A stretch of DNA of 64,000 nt from Neisseria bergeri (GTDB lineage: Bacteria > Pseudomonadota > Gammaproteobacteria > Burkholderiales > Neisseriaceae): NCBI GenBank assembly GCA_003044455.1, contig POWY01000003.1, positions 62,001-126,000 of the forward strand. Reading direction: 5' to 3'. Positions 36,621 to 45,855 of the stretch are shown in pieces; position 1 is the first letter of the stretch; the number at the start of each line of letters is the position of its first letter. The notes below the pieces were generated by a model. The model was not told the origin of the DNA and ran no database searches. It saw only the letters and a list, made by a program, of their open reading frames with translations. Position numbers and translations under genes: made by a program.

Positions 36621-37583
36621 ATGCAGTATGCCAAAATTTCCGGCACGGGCAGCTATCTTCCCGCCAACCGCGTCAGCAATGACGACCTTGCCCAAAAGGT
36701 AGATACCTCTGACGAGTGGATTACCGCGCGCACGGGCATCAAGTTCCGCCATATTGCAGCCGAAAACGAGAAAACCAGCGACCTTGCAGCCGAAGCGGCG
36801 CGGCGCGCGCTGGATGCAGCCGGATTAGACAGCGGCGAAATCGATTTAATTATTGTGGCGACGGCAACGCCGGATATGCAGTTTCCTTCTACCGCCACCA
36901 TCGTGCAGCAAAAATTGGGCATAACCAACGGCTGCCCCGCCTTCGACGTTCAGGCAGTGTGTGCGGGCTTTATGTACGCGCTGACTACGGCAAACGCCTA
37001 CATTAAAAGCGGTATGGCGAAAAACGCACTGGTCATCGGCGCGGAAACCTTCAGCCGCATTGTAGACTGGAACGACCGCACAACCTGCGTATTGTTCGGC
37101 GACGGTGCGGGCGCGGTGGTTTTAAGCGCGTCGGACGAACCGGGCATCATCCACGCCAAACTCAAAGCCGACGGCAATTATCTGAAACTCTTAAACGTCC
37201 CCGGGCAAATCGCCTGCGGCAAAGTTTCCGGTTCGCCGTACATTTCGATGGACGGCCCCGGCGTGTTCAAGTTTGCCGTCAAAATGCTGTCCAAAATCGC
37301 CGATGACGTTATCGAAGAAGCCGGTTACACCGCCGCTCAAATCGACTGGATCGTGCCGCATCAGGCAAACCGCCGCATTATTGAATCGACCGCGAAACAT
37401 TTGGGGCTAAGTATGGACAAAGTCATCCTGACCGTCCAAGACCACGGCAATACTTCCGCCGCCTCGATTCCGCTGGCTTTGGACGCGGGCATCAGCAACG
37501 GACAAATCAAACGCGGTCAAAACCTGCTGCTCGAAGGCATCGGCGGCGGTTTCGCGTGGGGCGCGGTATTGATGGAATATTAA
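36621..37583 (+). CDS. fabH: 3-oxoacyl-ACP synthase III (KAS III)
   Basis: 320 aa. Catalytic Cys in [14 protein letters not shown] (about 115), His in [13 protein letters not shown] (about 250) and Asn in [13 protein letters not shown] (about 280). It starts each fatty-acid chain by condensing acetyl-CoA with malonyl-ACP. Followed by a DUF1294 gene and fabD. Confidence 0.97.
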   Translation: MQYAKISGTGSYLPANRVSNDDLAQKVDTSDEWITARTGIKFRHIAAENEKTSDLAAEAARRALDAAGLDSGEIDLIIVATATPDMQFPSTATIVQQKLGITNGCPAFDVQAVCAGFMYALTTANAYIKSGMAKNALVIGAETFSRIVDWNDRTTCVLFGDGAGAVVLSASDEPGIIHAKLKADGNYLKLLNVPGQIACGKVSGSPYISMDGPGVFKFAVKMLSKIADDVIEEAGYTAAQIDWIVPHQANRRIIESTAKHLGLSMDKVILTVQDHGNTSAASIPLALDAGISNGQIKRGQNLLLEGIGGGFAWGAVLMEY

Positions 37584-37587
37584 CCTG

Positions 37588-37620
37588 ATGCCGTCTGAAA
37601 CAAGTTTTCAGACGGCATTT
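37588..37620 (+). terminator. DUS-pair terminator after fabH
   Basis: GATGCCGTCTGAAAC ... TTTTCAGACGGCATTT. Confidence 0.7.
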
Positions 37621-37628
37621 CCCATCCT

Positions 37629-38036
37629 ATGAAGCAACTGTCTTTCCTCAAGCTGACAATATGCACAGCCTTTTTATCCGCTGTTTTCATATTATGTCCC
37701 CTATTGGGATCGTGTTACGCCATACTGTCTTTTTACACATTTGCACTTTACGGCATAGACAAACGGCGTGCCGTACAGGGAAAGTACCGCATTCCCGAAT
37801 ACTGCCTGCTCCTGCCTGCATTGCTCGGCGGTTGGACGGGCGCGTATTTCGGCAGCATGACATTCAGACATAAGACAGCGAAAAAGCGTTTTGTTGTGCT
37901 GTTCCGTCTGACTGTTTCGGGTAATGTCCTGGCGACCCTCATCCTGATTTATAGTGGATTAAATTTAAACCAGTACGGCGTTGCCTCGCCTTGCCGTACT
38001 ATTTGTACTGTCTGCGGCTTCGTCGCCTTGTCCTGA
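37629..38036 (+). CDS. DUF1294 small membrane protein with Correia-encoded C-terminus
   Basis: 135 aa. TM segments at residues ~7-40 and a conserved ALYGIDKRRAV ... RIPEYCLLLPALLGGWTGAYFGSMTFRHKT core (DUF1294), then a last TM. From about residue 108 the reading frame runs into a Correia element (37950-38055) and the final ~28 residues (NQYGVASPCRTICTVCGFVALS) come from the repeat. Insertion of the element therefore replaced the natural C-terminus. Confidence 0.85.
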   Translation: MKQLSFLKLTICTAFLSAVFILCPLLGSCYAILSFYTFALYGIDKRRAVQGKYRIPEYCLLLPALLGGWTGAYFGSMTFRHKTAKKRFVVLFRLTVSGNVLATLILIYSGLNLNQYGVASPCRTICTVCGFVALS

Positions 38037-38055
38037 TTTTTGTTAATCCACTATA
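37950..38055. repeat. Correia repeat enclosed element (CREE), 106 bp
   Basis: Begins TATAGTGGATTAAATTTAAA and ends TTAATCCACTATA, the Correia inverted termini. Internal core GGACAAGGCGACGAAGCCGC in reverse orientation. It overlaps the end of the DUF1294 gene. Confidence 0.92.
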
Positions 38056-38129
38056 TTATTTTGTCCCGCCTGAATTTTTCGTAAAACTCGGGCAGAATAC
38101 CTGATTATCCAACCAAACAAAGGAATACC

Positions 38130-39056
38130 ATGTCTTTCGCATTCTTCTTCCCCGGACAAGGTTCTCAAAGCCTCGGCATGATGAACGGCTTTACAGGGCA
38201 TGCCGTCGTCAAAAACACATTTGACGAAGCATCCGCCATATTGGGTCAAGACTTGTGGGCGATGATAAACGGCAGCGATGCCGAAATCATCGGACAAACC
38301 GTCAATACCCAACCCATCATGCTCGCCGCCGGCGTTGCCGTTTACCGCGCCTATTTGGAAGCGGGCGGCAAAACGCCTGCTGCCGTTGCCGGACACAGCC
38401 TCGGCGAATATACCGCGCTTGTCGCCGCCGGCGCATTGGATTTTGCAGACGCCATCAAACTCGTGCGCCTACGCGCCGAACTGATGCAATCCGCCGTACC
38501 GCAAGGCGTAGGCGCAATGGCGGCAATTTTGGGTTTGGAAGATGAACAGGTAAGGCAGATTTGCGCCGAATCCGCACAGGATGAAGTGGTCGAAGCCGTC
38601 AACTTCAACTCGCCCGGACAAGTCGTGATTGCAGGCAATGCCGCCGCCGTCGAGCACGCCATGACCGCCGCCAAAGAAGCCGGTGCCAAACGCGCCCTGC
38701 CGCTGCCTGTATCCGTACCTTCCCATTGCAGCCTGATGAAACCCGCCGCCGACAAACTCGCTGAGGCCCTGAAATCGGTTGTAATCAAGCAGCCGCAAAT
38801 CCGCGTCATCCACAATGCCGACGTTGCCGCCTACGATGATGTCGACAAAATCAAAGACGCGCTCGTCCGCCAGCTTTACAGCCCCGTACGCTGGACGGAA
38901 ACCGTCAACGCCCTTGTTTCAGACGGCATCACCGAATCCGCCGAATGCGGCCCGGGCAAAGTTTTGGCAGGTCTGGCAAAACGCATCAACAAGGCCGCCG
39001 CGTGCAGCGCGCTGACTGATGCCGGACAGATTGCCGCCTTTATAGAAGCACACTGA
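38130..39056 (+). CDS. fabD: Malonyl-CoA:ACP transacylase
   Basis: 308 aa. Begins FAFFFPGQGSQSLGM, nucleophile motif GHSLGEYTAL (Ser about 93), acyl-binding QSAVPQGVGAMAAILG and catalytic His in VSVPSHCSLM. It loads malonyl onto ACP. AAAGGA lies just upstream. Confidence 0.97.
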   Translation: MSFAFFFPGQGSQSLGMMNGFTGHAVVKNTFDEASAILGQDLWAMINGSDAEIIGQTVNTQPIMLAAGVAVYRAYLEAGGKTPAAVAGHSLGEYTALVAAGALDFADAIKLVRLRAELMQSAVPQGVGAMAAILGLEDEQVRQICAESAQDEVVEAVNFNSPGQVVIAGNAAAVEHAMTAAKEAGAKRALPLPVSVPSHCSLMKPAADKLAEALKSVVIKQPQIRVIHNADVAAYDDVDKIKDALVRQLYSPVRWTETVNALVSDGITESAECGPGKVLAGLAKRINKAAACSALTDAGQIAAFIEAH

Positions 39057-39066
39057 CTTCGTTCCG

Positions 39067-39099
39067 CAAAAAGCAGCCTGCATGCCTCAGGCTGCTTTT
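39067..39099 (+). terminator. fabD terminator
   Basis: AAAAAGCAGCCTG ... CAGGCTGCTTTT hairpin, 10 bp after the stop. Confidence 0.75.
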
Positions 39100-39194
39100 C
39101 ACGTCCGAACGGCAAACAGCCGCATATTTGCGCTATAATCCATCCCTACCAAACCACCGACAGCGGCTGCCATTGCAGTTCCCGCCCCACCGAC

Positions 39195-41063
39195 ATGATA
39201 GAAAAACTGACTTTCGGACTGTTCAAACAAGAAGACGCGCGCAGCTTTATGCGCCTGATGGCGTACGTCCGCCCCTACAAAATCCGCATCGTTGCCGCAC
39301 TGATTGCCATTTTCGGCGTTGCCGCCACCGAAAGCTACCTTGCCGCCTTCATCGCCCCTCTGATTAACCACGGCTTTTCCGCACCCGCCGCGCCGCCCGA
39401 GCTGTCTGCCGCCGCCGGCATCATTTCCATCCTGCAAAACTGGCGCGAACAGTTTACCTATATGGTTTGGGGGACGGAAAACAAAATCTGGACCGTCCCG
39501 CTCTTTCTCATCATCCTCGTCGTCATCCGTGGCATCTGCCGCTTTACCAGCACCTATCTGATGACTTGGGTCTCCGTGATGACCATCAGCAAAATCCGCA
39601 AAGATATGTTTGCCAAAATGCTGACCCTTTCCTCCCGCTACCATCAGGAAACGCCGTCCGGCACCGTACTGATGAATATGCTCAACCTGACCGAACAGTC
39701 GGTCAGTAACGCCAGCGACATCTTTACCGTCCTCACGCGCGACACGATGATTGTTACCGGCCTGACCATCGTCCTGCTTTACCTCAACTGGCAGCTCAGC
39801 CTCATCGTCGTCCTGATGTTCCCCCTGCTCTCCCTGCTCTCGCGCTATTACCGCGACCGTCTGAAACACGTCATTTCCGACTCGCAAAAAAGCATAGGCA
39901 CGATGAACAACGTGATTGCCGAAACCCATCAGGGACACCGCGTCGTCAAGCTGTTCAACGGGCAGGCGCAGGCGGCAAACCGGTTCGACGCGGTCAACCG
40001 CACCATCGTCCGCCTCAGCAAAAAAATCACGCAGGCAACGGCGGCACATTCCCCGTTCAGCGAACTGATTGCCTCGATCGCCCTCGCCGTCGTCATCTTC
40101 ATCGCCCTGTGGCAAAGCCAAAACGGCTACACCACCATCGGCGAATTTATGGCATTCATCGTCGCGATGCTGCAAATGTACGCACCCATCAAAAGCCTTG
40201 CCAACATCAGCATCCCGATGCAGACGATGTTCCTCGCCGCCGACGGCGTATGTGCATTTCTCGACACCCCGCCCGAACAGGACAAAGGCACGCTCGCGCC
40301 GCAGCGTGTCGAAGGGCGCATCAGCTTCCGCAACGTCGATGTCGAATACCGTTCAGACGGCATCAAAGCCCTCGACGGCTTCAACCTCGACATCAGACAA
40401 GGCGAACGCGTCGCCCTGGTCGGACGTTCCGGCAGCGGCAAATCCACCGTCGTCAACCTGCTGCCCCGCTTTGTCGAACCGTCTGCCGGCAACATCTGCA
40501 TAGACGGTATCGACATCGCCGACATCAAACTCGACTGCCTGCGCGCCCAATTCGCCCTCGTCTCCCAAGACGTATTCCTGTTTGACGACACCCTGTTTGA
40601 AAACGTCCGATACAGCCGTCCCGACGCGGGCGAAGCCGAAGTCCTATCCGCCCTCCAAGCCGCCAACCTGCAAAGCCTGATCGACGCATCACCGCTCGGG
40701 CTGCACCAGCCCATCGGATCGAACGGCAGCAACTTATCCGGCGGACAGCGGCAACGCGTCGCCATCGCCCGCGCCATTTTGAAAGACGCGCCGATATTAT
40801 TATTGGATGAAGCCACCAGCGCATTGGACAACGAATCCGAACGCCTCGTCCAACAAGCGCTCGAACGCCTGATGGAAAACCGCACCGGCATCATCGTCGC
40901 CCACCGCCTGACCACCATCGAAAACGCCGACCGCATCATCGTAATGGACGACGGCAAAATCATCGAACAAGGCACACACGAACAACTGATGTCCCAAAAC
41001 GGCTACTACACGATGCTGCGCAACATTTCCAAAAAAGACGCAGCCGCCGTTCAGACGGCATAA
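39195..41063 (+). CDS. msbA: Lipid A export ATP-binding/permease MsbA
   Basis: 622 aa, a half-transporter: six TM helices in residues ~25-330, then an ABC ATPase with Walker A GRSGSGKSTVVNLL (about 410), signature LSGGQRQRVAIARA and Walker B ILLLDEATSALD. It flips lipid A-core LOS across the inner membrane. A TATAAT at 39134-39139 upstream has no strong -35. Confidence 0.93.
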   Translation: MIEKLTFGLFKQEDARSFMRLMAYVRPYKIRIVAALIAIFGVAATESYLAAFIAPLINHGFSAPAAPPELSAAAGIISILQNWREQFTYMVWGTENKIWTVPLFLIILVVIRGICRFTSTYLMTWVSVMTISKIRKDMFAKMLTLSSRYHQETPSGTVLMNMLNLTEQSVSNASDIFTVLTRDTMIVTGLTIVLLYLNWQLSLIVVLMFPLLSLLSRYYRDRLKHVISDSQKSIGTMNNVIAETHQGHRVVKLFNGQAQAANRFDAVNRTIVRLSKKITQATAAHSPFSELIASIALAVVIFIALWQSQNGYTTIGEFMAFIVAMLQMYAPIKSLANISIPMQTMFLAADGVCAFLDTPPEQDKGTLAPQRVEGRISFRNVDVEYRSDGIKALDGFNLDIRQGERVALVGRSGSGKSTVVNLLPRFVEPSAGNICIDGIDIADIKLDCLRAQFALVSQDVFLFDDTLFENVRYSRPDAGEAEVLSALQAANLQSLIDASPLGLHQPIGSNGSNLSGGQRQRVAIARAILKDAPILLLDEATSALDNESERLVQQALERLMENRTGIIVAHRLTTIENADRIIVMDDGKIIEQGTHEQLMSQNGYYTMLRNISKKDAAAVQTA

Positions 41064-41120
41064 ACGCCCCCAATCTCCGCGAGGTTGGCTAAAATTGAAA
41101 CCACCGAAAAAGGAACAATA

Positions 41121-41537
41121 ATGAAACATACCCTATTGGCTGTTACAGGTGCGATTTTCCTGCTTGGCGCCTGCTCAAGCCGCACCTACATCAAAACCGG
41201 CAAGCCTGAAGACATTGCCCAAATCAAACATATCTGCATCATTCCAAACAGCAAAAGCACCCCACCCGCCTATCATCAAGAATTGGCAGCGTCCCTTAGT
41301 GCAAGAGGCATCAGCAGCGAAACCGTTACCTTGGGCGATCGCCGCCTATACTCGCCCGAATGCAAATACAATCTGCGCTACCACTCAACCGGCAACACCA
41401 AGCAGATAAAGAAAATCTCCGTACTGATACGCACGCCCCAATACGAAGTCAAACGTGTCAAATACACCGCCAAAAATTCCGACGACACCATCGGCCAACA
41501 GACCGATGCCGTCGTCAGCCTCCTCTTAGCCCACTGA
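41121..41537 (+). CDS. Small lipoprotein
   Basis: 138 aa from the ATG at 41121 (AAGGAACAAT upstream). Lipobox LLGACSS (Cys about 18). Remaining sequence includes KHICIIPNSKSTPPAYHQEL and VLIRTPQYEVKRVKYTAKN. It has no recognised domain. It follows msbA by 58 bp and precedes guaA, but no functional link is evident. Confidence 0.75.
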   Translation: MKHTLLAVTGAIFLLGACSSRTYIKTGKPEDIAQIKHICIIPNSKSTPPAYHQELAASLSARGISSETVTLGDRRLYSPECKYNLRYHSTGNTKQIKKISVLIRTPQYEVKRVKYTAKNSDDTIGQQTDAVVSLLLAH

Positions 41538-41582
41538 TTTTGTTCAGACGGCTTTTTTCAAACACCACCCGTTGAAAACACA

Positions 41583-43151
41583 ATGATGACCCAAGACAAA
41601 ATCCTCATCCTCGACTTCGGTTCGCAAGTTACCCAGCTCATCGCCCGCCGCGTGCGCGAAGCCCACGTTTACTGCGAGCTGCATTCCTTCGATATGCCTT
41701 TGGACGAAATCAAAGCCTTCAACCCCAAAGGCATCATCCTTTCCGGCGGCCCCAATTCCGTTTACGAATCCGACTATCAAGCCGATACCGGCATTTTTGA
41801 TTTGGGCATTCCGATTTTGGGCATCTGCTACGGAATGCAGTTTATGGCGCACCACTTGGGCGGCGAAGTGCAGCCCGGCAACCAGCGCGAATTCGGTTAC
41901 GCGCAAGTCAAAACCATCGACAGTGAGCTGACACGCGGCATTCAAGACGACACGCCCAACACGCTCGACGTATGGATGAGCCACGGCGACAAAGTGTCCA
42001 AACTGCCCGACGGTTTCGCCGTCATCGGCGACACCCCGTCCTGCCCGATTGCGATGATGGAAAACGCCGAAAAACGATTCTACGGCATCCAATTCCACCC
42101 CGAAGTAACCCACACCAAACAAGGCCGCGCCCTGTTGAACCGCTTTGTCTTGGACATCTGCGGCGCACAACCGGGCTGGACGATGCCCAACTACATCGAA
42201 GAAGCCGTTGCCAAAATCCGCGAACAGGTCGGCAGCGACGAAGTGATTTTAGGTCTGTCCGGCGGCGTGGACTCTTCCGTAGCCGCCGCACTGATTCACC
42301 GTGCCATCGGCGACCAACTGACCTGCGTGTTCGTCGATCACGGCCTGTTGCGCCTGAACGAAGGCAAAATGGTGATGGATATGTTCGCCCGCAACTTGGG
42401 CGTGAAAGTGATTCACGTCGATGCCGAAGGGCAGTTTATGGCGAAACTCGCCGGCGTGACCGACCCCGAGAAAAAACGCAAAATCATCGGCGCGGAATTT
42501 ATCGAAGTATTTGATGCCGAAGAGAAAAAACTCACCAACGCCAAATGGCTGGCGCAAGGTACGATTTACCCTGACGTAATCGAATCCGCAGGCGCGAAAA
42601 CCAAAAAAGCCCACGCCATCAAATCGCACCACAACGTCGGCGGCCTGCCTGAAAACATGAAGCTCAAGCTGCTTGAGCCGTTGCGCGATTTGTTCAAAGA
42701 CGAAGTGCGCGAACTGGGCGTTGCTTTGGGCTTGCCGCGCGAAATGGTGTACCGCCATCCGTTCCCGGGCCCAGGTTTGGGCGTGCGCATCTTGGGCGAA
42801 GTGAAAAAAGAATACGCCGACTTGCTCCGTCAAGCAGACGACATTTTCATTCAAGAATTACGCAACACCACCGACGAAAACGGCACGCCTTGGTATGACC
42901 TGACCAGCCAAGCCTTCGCCGTCTTCCTGCCCGTCAAATCCGTCGGCGTAATGGGCGACGGACGCACTTACGACTACGTCGTCGCGCTGCGTGCCGTCAT
43001 CACCAGCGACTTTATGACCGCACACTGGGCAGAACTGCCATACTCACTGCTCGGCCGCGTGTCCAACCGCATCATCAACGAAGTCAAAGGCATCAACCGC
43101 GTGGTTTACGATGTGAGCGGCAAACCGCCTGCCACCATCGAGTGGGAATAA
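41583..43151 (+). CDS. guaA: GMP synthase (glutamine-hydrolysing)
   Basis: 522 aa from the first of two tandem ATGs. GATase class I domain with [15 protein letters not shown] (catalytic Cys about 83) and His/Glu FHPEVTH. ATP-pyrophosphatase domain with PP-loop [12 protein letters not shown] (about 224), and the C-terminal dimerisation domain ending PPATIEWE. It converts XMP to GMP. Confidence 0.97.
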   Translation: MMTQDKILILDFGSQVTQLIARRVREAHVYCELHSFDMPLDEIKAFNPKGIILSGGPNSVYESDYQADTGIFDLGIPILGICYGMQFMAHHLGGEVQPGNQREFGYAQVKTIDSELTRGIQDDTPNTLDVWMSHGDKVSKLPDGFAVIGDTPSCPIAMMENAEKRFYGIQFHPEVTHTKQGRALLNRFVLDICGAQPGWTMPNYIEEAVAKIREQVGSDEVILGLSGGVDSSVAAALIHRAIGDQLTCVFVDHGLLRLNEGKMVMDMFARNLGVKVIHVDAEGQFMAKLAGVTDPEKKRKIIGAEFIEVFDAEEKKLTNAKWLAQGTIYPDVIESAGAKTKKAHAIKSHHNVGGLPENMKLKLLEPLRDLFKDEVRELGVALGLPREMVYRHPFPGPGLGVRILGEVKKEYADLLRQADDIFIQELRNTTDENGTPWYDLTSQAFAVFLPVKSVGVMGDGRTYDYVVALRAVITSDFMTAHWAELPYSLLGRVSNRIINEVKGINRVVYDVSGKPPATIEWE

Positions 43152-43212
43152 ACAGCAAACAGGGCTGCACCGTCCGGCGCAGTCCTTCGATTATCGGAAA
43201 AAAGGAAAAAAT

Positions 43213-43959
43213 ATGAGCACACAAGATTTAAGCGGCAAAATCGCTTTGGTAACAGGCGCATCGCGCGGTATCGGCGCGGCGATTGCCGACACGCTGGCGG
43301 CAGCCGGTGCCAAAGTCATCGGTACGGCGACCAGTGAGAGCGGTGCGGCGGCGATTAGCGGGCGGTTGGCGCAATGGGGCGGCGAAGGTCGTGCATTGGA
43401 TTCCGCCGAACCTGAAACCATCGAAAGCCTGATTGCCGACATCGAAAAAACGTTCGGCAAACTCGACATTCTGGTCAACAACGCCGGCATTACCCGCGAC
43501 AACCTCCTGATGCGTATGAAAGAAGAAGAGTGGGACGACATCATGCAGGTCAACCTAAAATCCGTGTTCCGCGCTTCTAAAGCCGTCTTGCGGGGTATGA
43601 TGAAACAACGTTCCGGCCGCATCATCAACATCACCTCCGTCGTCGGCGTGATGGGCAATGCCGGTCAAACCAACTATGCCGCCGCAAAAGCGGGCTTGAT
43701 CGGTTTTGCCAAATCTATGGCGCGCGAAGTCGGCAGCCGGGGCATTACCGTCAACTGCGTCGCCCCCGGCTTTATCGATACCGACATGACCCGCGCCCTG
43801 CCGGAAGAAACCCGCCAAACCTTTACCGCCCAAACCGCCTTGGGCAGATTCGGCGACGCGCAAGACATTGCCGATGCGGTTTTGTTCCTCGCTTCCGATC
43901 AGGCGAAATACATTACCGGTCAGACGCTGCACGTCAACGGCGGTATGCTGATGCCCTGA
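43213..43959 (+). CDS. fabG: 3-oxoacyl-ACP reductase
   Basis: 248 aa SDR enzyme: TGASRGIGAAIA nucleotide-binding turn, NNAGIT, catalytic Ser in ITSVVGVMG and YAAAK (Tyr-x-x-x-Lys), ending YITGQTLHVNGGMLM. NADPH-dependent reduction in fatty-acid elongation. AAGGAAAAAAT precedes the ATG. Confidence 0.95.
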   Translation: MSTQDLSGKIALVTGASRGIGAAIADTLAAAGAKVIGTATSESGAAAISGRLAQWGGEGRALDSAEPETIESLIADIEKTFGKLDILVNNAGITRDNLLMRMKEEEWDDIMQVNLKSVFRASKAVLRGMMKQRSGRIINITSVVGVMGNAGQTNYAAAKAGLIGFAKSMAREVGSRGITVNCVAPGFIDTDMTRALPEETRQTFTAQTALGRFGDAQDIADAVLFLASDQAKYITGQTLHVNGGMLMP

Positions 43960-43976
43960 CGGGCTGCCGTGCCGGC

Positions 43977-44006
43977 AATGCCGTCTGAAGCCTTCAGACG
44001 GCATTT
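43977..44006 (+). terminator. DUS-pair terminator after fabG
   Basis: ATGCCGTCTGAAG/CTTCAGACGGCAT, nearly loopless. Confidence 0.65.
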
Positions 44007-44018
44007 GCATTCCCAAAC

Positions 44019-44150
44019 AAAATGTTTCAACACACAGGGCGACACATAAAGCGTCGCCCTACGTGTTGCCCTGAATTGGAAGAGGTTACATCTCTTCCAA
44101 TTTGATTATCCTCCCTAAAGGGAGGGGTTTCAACCGGTGAGGAAATTTTG
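44019..44150 (+). repeat. Intergenic repeat, copy 2 (REP2/CREN-like), leading into the SEC-C gene
   Basis: Same element as at 27312-27450: AAAATGTTTCAACACACAGG, GGGCGACACATAAAGCGTCG inverted core, ending GGGGTTTCAACCGGTGAGGA with the start codon of the next gene 8 bp later. The repeat thus supplies the ribosome-binding site (GGTGAGGA) of that gene. Confidence 0.65.
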
Positions 44151-44636
44151 ATGAACACACACCACACCCCGCCCTGCCCCTGCGGTTCAGGCACAAGCTA
44201 TGCCGGCTGCTGCCGACTGCTTCATCTGCGCCATATCCTGCCGGCGACAGCCGAAATGCTGATGCGCGCCCGATACAGCGCATACGTCCTGCATCTGATA
44301 GATTACATTGTCGCCACCACCGTTCCGGCGCAACAAACATTCCTCGATGCCGCCGAACTGATGCAGTGGAGCAGAGAAACCGAATGGCTGGGCTTGAATG
44401 TCATCGCACACCGCAACTTCGGCAAACAGCACGCCCAAGTCGAATTTGAAGCCTACTTCCGAGACGGACAACACCGATCCGCGCATCACGAACTGTCCGG
44501 CTTCGTCAACATCGGCGGACAATGGTATTTTATCGATCCCACCGTTCCGCATCCTGCGATGAAACAACCCTGCATTTGCGGATCGGGCAAAAAATTCAAA
44601 GCCTGCTGCGGCAAATATCTGCAACCTGTCGCATAA
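44151..44636 (+). CDS. YchJ family (SEC-C) protein
   Basis: 161 aa. Two SEC-C zinc motifs, CPCGSGTSYAGCC at the N-terminus and CICGSGKKFKACCG at the C-terminus, around an NTF2-like middle (ARYSAYVLHLIDYIVATT; WLGLNVIAHRNF). This is the UPF0225/YchJ plan; role unknown. Translation starts inside the neighbouring repeat's ribosome-binding sequence. Confidence 0.88.
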   Translation: MNTHHTPPCPCGSGTSYAGCCRLLHLRHILPATAEMLMRARYSAYVLHLIDYIVATTVPAQQTFLDAAELMQWSRETEWLGLNVIAHRNFGKQHAQVEFEAYFRDGQHRSAHHELSGFVNIGGQWYFIDPTVPHPAMKQPCICGSGKKFKACCGKYLQPVA

Positions 44637-44668
44637 AAATGCCGTCTGAACGTTCAGACGGCATTTTC
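44637..44668 (+). terminator. DUS-pair terminator
   Basis: AAAATGCCGTCTGAACGTTCAGACGGCATTTT, tight hairpin directly at the stop. Confidence 0.75.
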
Positions 44669-44852
44669 AACGTGCAAAAAAAACCATTCATACCAAGGGT
44701 AAGTATGAATGGTCAATACATTGCGGGAAAACGTCTTACTTGCTGCACTGCCGAAAAGGGAGAAACGGCAGCGGTAATCAGCGGAAAGGATTGTACCCGA
44801 ATTAATGTTAAGGAACGTTAATCGTGAAAATATATTAACAAACCTGTTGAAC

Positions 44853-45647
44853 CTATTGGTTTTCCCGTATCCACCCGACCCAGCGTTCAAACAGCTTCGG
44901 TTCGAGCGCGGCAACAACCGAGCGTTTGAACACGTGTTCACCACTCCAAAACCTGTCGCCTTCCAAAGTCGTCAGCCTGCCGCCCGCCTCCTCGAAAATC
45001 AACGCACCCGCAGCATAGTCCCACAGCTTCTGCCCGCCGTGGACATAAACATCATAGCGTCCGCAGGCCAGATAACACCAGTCCAGCGTACTGCTGCCCA
45101 TACTCCGCACCGTCCCGAAAGGCGCGAGCGTACTCATACGGCTGGAAAGTTTGCCGGAACGCAGATATTTGATTTCCACGCCCGCGATTGCCTCATTGAG
45201 TTTTTTATCCACGAGGCGCAGGGGCAGGCGCGTCCCGTTTAAAAACGCCCCCTGCCCGCGTTCGGCATAAAAACATTCGCCGCTGACCGGGTTGTAGATT
45301 ACGCCCAACTCGGCGCGCCCGTTGCGGACAAACGCCACCGACACGGCAAAATGCGGCAGCCCGTTGACAAAATTGTTCGTCCCGTCTATCGGATCGACAA
45401 TCCACAGCCCCTTTTCCCCCGAATATTGTTCCCACAAAGCCGACTGTTCCTGCCGCGACATTTCCTCGCCCAACATCGGGCAATCGATCAGAAGCGGCAA
45501 CGCGGCGGCAAAAGCCGTCTGCGCGGCAATGTCCGCCTCGCTCAACATCGAACCGTCTTCCTTGCGGCAAGACGGCGTATTCAAAAAACGCGGCATAATT
45601 TCGGTTTGCGCGATATGGCGCACGACTTTCTGCAAACGGTGTAACAC
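44853..45647 (-). CDS. suhB: Inositol monophosphatase family protein (SuhB-like)
   Basis: 264 aa. WIVDPIDGTNNFVNGLPHF is the metal-binding DPIDGT motif, with an earlier GEE region read as GEEMSRQE and a later LDWCYLACGRYD (WDxAA-type). It hydrolyses inositol-1-phosphate; SuhB also joins rRNA antitermination complexes in E. coli. The 5' end lies beside a Correia element. Confidence 0.9.
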   Translation of the reverse strand: MLHRLQKVVRHIAQTEIMPRFLNTPSCRKEDGSMLSEADIAAQTAFAAALPLLIDCPMLGEEMSRQEQSALWEQYSGEKGLWIVDPIDGTNNFVNGLPHFAVSVAFVRNGRAELGVIYNPVSGECFYAERGQGAFLNGTRLPLRLVDKKLNEAIAGVEIKYLRSGKLSSRMSTLAPFGTVRSMGSSTLDWCYLACGRYDVYVHGGQKLWDYAAGALIFEEAGGRLTTLEGDRFWSGEHVFKRSVVAALEPKLFERWVGWIRENQ

Positions 45648-45690
45648 TTCCTACTGTCCTCATATTTTGAACTTGCGGCGCGCGAACGTA

Positions 45691-45797
45691 TATAGTGGAT
45701 TAAATTTAAATCAGGACAAGGCGACGAAGCCACAGACAGTACAAATAGTACGGCAAGGCGAGGCAACGCTGTACTGGTTTAAATTTAATCCACTATA
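45691..45797. repeat. Correia repeat enclosed element (CREE), 107 bp
   Basis: TATAGTGGATTAAATTTAAA at the left and TTTAAATTTAATCCACTATA at the right, with GGACAAGGCGACGAAGCC in the core. It lies between the divergent suhB and rsmE genes. The right end plus the following base pair forms TATAAT (45794-45799), a -10 candidate for rsmE. Confidence 0.93.
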
Positions 45798-45799
45798 AT
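45794..45799 (+). promoter_or_regulatory. -10 box formed at the Correia element boundary
   Basis: TATAAT spanning the element end and flank, 56 bp upstream of the rsmE ATG. Correia termini are known to create promoters; no clear -35 is visible 17 bp upstream. Confidence 0.45.
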
Positions 45800-45855
45800 G
45801 TCCGTTTCCATCACGCCGCTGCGACAGATTATAACCGTCCGAACCGCCAAAAACT

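Noticed and set aside
39099-40175. 358-codon antisense frame over msbA
   Set aside because: Shadow of the msbA frame; low complexity (Gly/Asp/His-rich) and no start context.
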